5,900 nt of DNA from positions 1 through 5,900 of the forward strand of contig CAKRZX010000038.1 of NCBI GenBank assembly GCA_934434555.1, given 5' to 3'. Shown one piece after another: positions 5,519-5,900 of the stretch. The notes beneath the pieces were generated by a model. The model had not been told where the DNA came from and ran no database searches. It worked only from the letters and a program-made list of their open reading frames with translations. This stretch comes from an uncultured Clostridia bacterium (GTDB taxonomy: Bacteria > Bacillota > Clostridia > Christensenellales > QALW01). Within the stretch, counting starts at the first letter, position 1. The number at the start of each line of letters is the position of its first letter. The translations under genes were made by a program, and so were the position numbers.

Positions 5519-5595
5519 GCAAAAATGGCAAATAAAGTGTAAAAGACAGATTTATCGGGAAAGATTATTTTATCACAAAAATCTGTTTCTACATT

Positions 5596-5619
5596 GTAGG
5601 GCAGCGGCTTGCTGCTGCC
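5596..5619 (+). repeat. GTAG-hairpin repeat, copy 1
   Basis: GTAG is followed by an 8-bp stem GGCAGCGG / CTGCTGCC (one G-T pair) closing a CTTG tetraloop. The first 22 bases recur identically at 5879-5900. Confidence 0.75.
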
Positions 5620-5703
5620 GCGAGCGGGAAAGATTGCAGTTTGCGAAGAGTATAATTTTGCAAGCAACCTATTCTCTCGCATAAAATCACATTTCCGAAA
5701 AGC

Positions 5704-5728
5704 GGCGGGAGATAAACTCCCGCCCTAC
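5704..5728 (-). repeat. GTAG-hairpin repeat, copy 2 (inverted, different stem)
   Basis: Read on the minus strand from 5728: GTA, then G followed by GGCGGGAG, a TTTAT loop and CTCCCGCC (perfect 8-bp stem, 5724-5704). Prefix, stem length and GGC...GCC ends match copy 1, but the stem interior and loop differ. With copy 1 it bounds a 133-base interval in inverted orientation. Confidence 0.65.
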
Positions 5729-5878
5729 CGCGTGAAATAACCGAAGCGTACAAAACAGGTGATTAAAAAGTATAAGCGTCCCACTTTGCAGCGGAAACCA
5801 TTGGCCGCCATATTTACACAATAAAAAAAGCAATTTCACCGCAGAATTTTTTCCGCATCAAAAATTCATTTCAACCCC

Positions 5879-5900
5879 GTAGGGCAGCGGCTTGCTGCTG
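5879..5900 (+). repeat. GTAG-hairpin repeat, copy 3 (cut by the window end)
   Basis: Identical to 5596-5617 over all 22 visible bases; the last two stem bases would fall just outside the window. It begins 283 bases after copy 1, and the flanking bases differ, so only the repeat itself is shared. Confidence 0.75.

Larger units (their letters stand above)
5391..5900. other. Gene-free, palindrome-rich intergenic stretch
   Basis: About 510 bases after parB hold no gene I can support. Contents: the palindrome cluster (5416-5475), the probable terminator (5478-5518), a perfect 14-base palindrome (ATTTTTGCAAAAAT, 5513-5526) and three GTAG-hairpin repeats. GGGAAAGATT occurs twice (5557-5566, about 5626-5635). 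Bases 5730-5878 are A/T-rich with nothing recognisable. A window-edge gene entering from the right is not visible. Confidence 0.7.

Noticed and set aside
5546..5586. ACAGATTT / AAATCTGT inverted repeat as a terminator or operator
   Set aside because: Short A/T-rich arms with a loop of about 25 bases and no T-run; chance is likely in this composition.
5651..5656. TATAAT as a promoter in the right intergenic region
   Set aside because: No -35 at a suitable distance and no gene follows.
5461..5682. Minus-strand open frame of 73 codons in the right intergenic region
   Set aside because: No ribosome binding site; it runs through the terminator hairpin and a palindromic repeat, so it is most likely a chance translation.
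5723..5738. CGTGAAA half-site as a degenerate parS
   Set aside because: About 10 of 16 positions match and the left arm is mostly wrong; it overlaps the GTAG-hairpin repeat.

Overview
The window looks like a chromosomal segment of a Gram-positive bacterium, most likely an uncultured, gut-type member of the Clostridia. The supporting signs are a Soj/Spo0J-type parA-parB pair, near-consensus sigma-A promoters (TTGACA with TATAAT or TACAAT), AGGAGG-like ribosome binding sites, U-tailed intrinsic terminators, and secreted proteins with Pro/Thr-rich linkers and C-terminal membrane anchors. The taxonomic placement is inference from gene style; no RNA marker gene is present.

Left part, minus strand (1-2894): three genes for exported proteins. 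The first (1-305) is only the N-terminal 101 codons of a gene that runs off the left edge. The second (530-1777) has a signal peptide, two copies of a related ~90-residue or larger beta-rich module separated by a Pro/Thr linker, and a C-terminal membrane anchor. The third (1974-2894) has a signal peptide, one beta-rich module, a long Pro/Thr linker, a membrane helix and an acidic cytoplasmic tail. The second and third each end in a strong intrinsic terminator, and all three have their own promoter, so they look monocistronic. Genes 1 and 2 share a DNA-level repeat covering the 5'-UTR start, ribosome binding site and signal-peptide codons, although their mature proteins differ.

Middle and right, plus strand (3000-5518): a divergent promoter region (2895-3061) separates the surface genes from a tight three-gene operon. 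It encodes a three-helix membrane protein of unknown function (3062-3769), ParA (3766-4521) and ParB (4518-5390). Each junction is a 4-base ATGA overlap, so translation is probably coupled. ParA and ParB keep the motifs of functional chromosome segregation proteins. The membrane protein takes the place where many Firmicutes have rsmG (gidB) before soj, and is the main functional unknown here. A hairpin with a T-rich tail at 5478-5518 probably ends the operon.

Right end (5391-5900): no gene that I can support. The stretch is dense in palindromes, including a small family of hairpin repeats that begin GTAG followed by an 8-bp stem (5596-5619, inverted at 5704-5728, and 5879 to the window end). 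Two copies are identical over the visible 22 bases; the third keeps the architecture with a different stem sequence.
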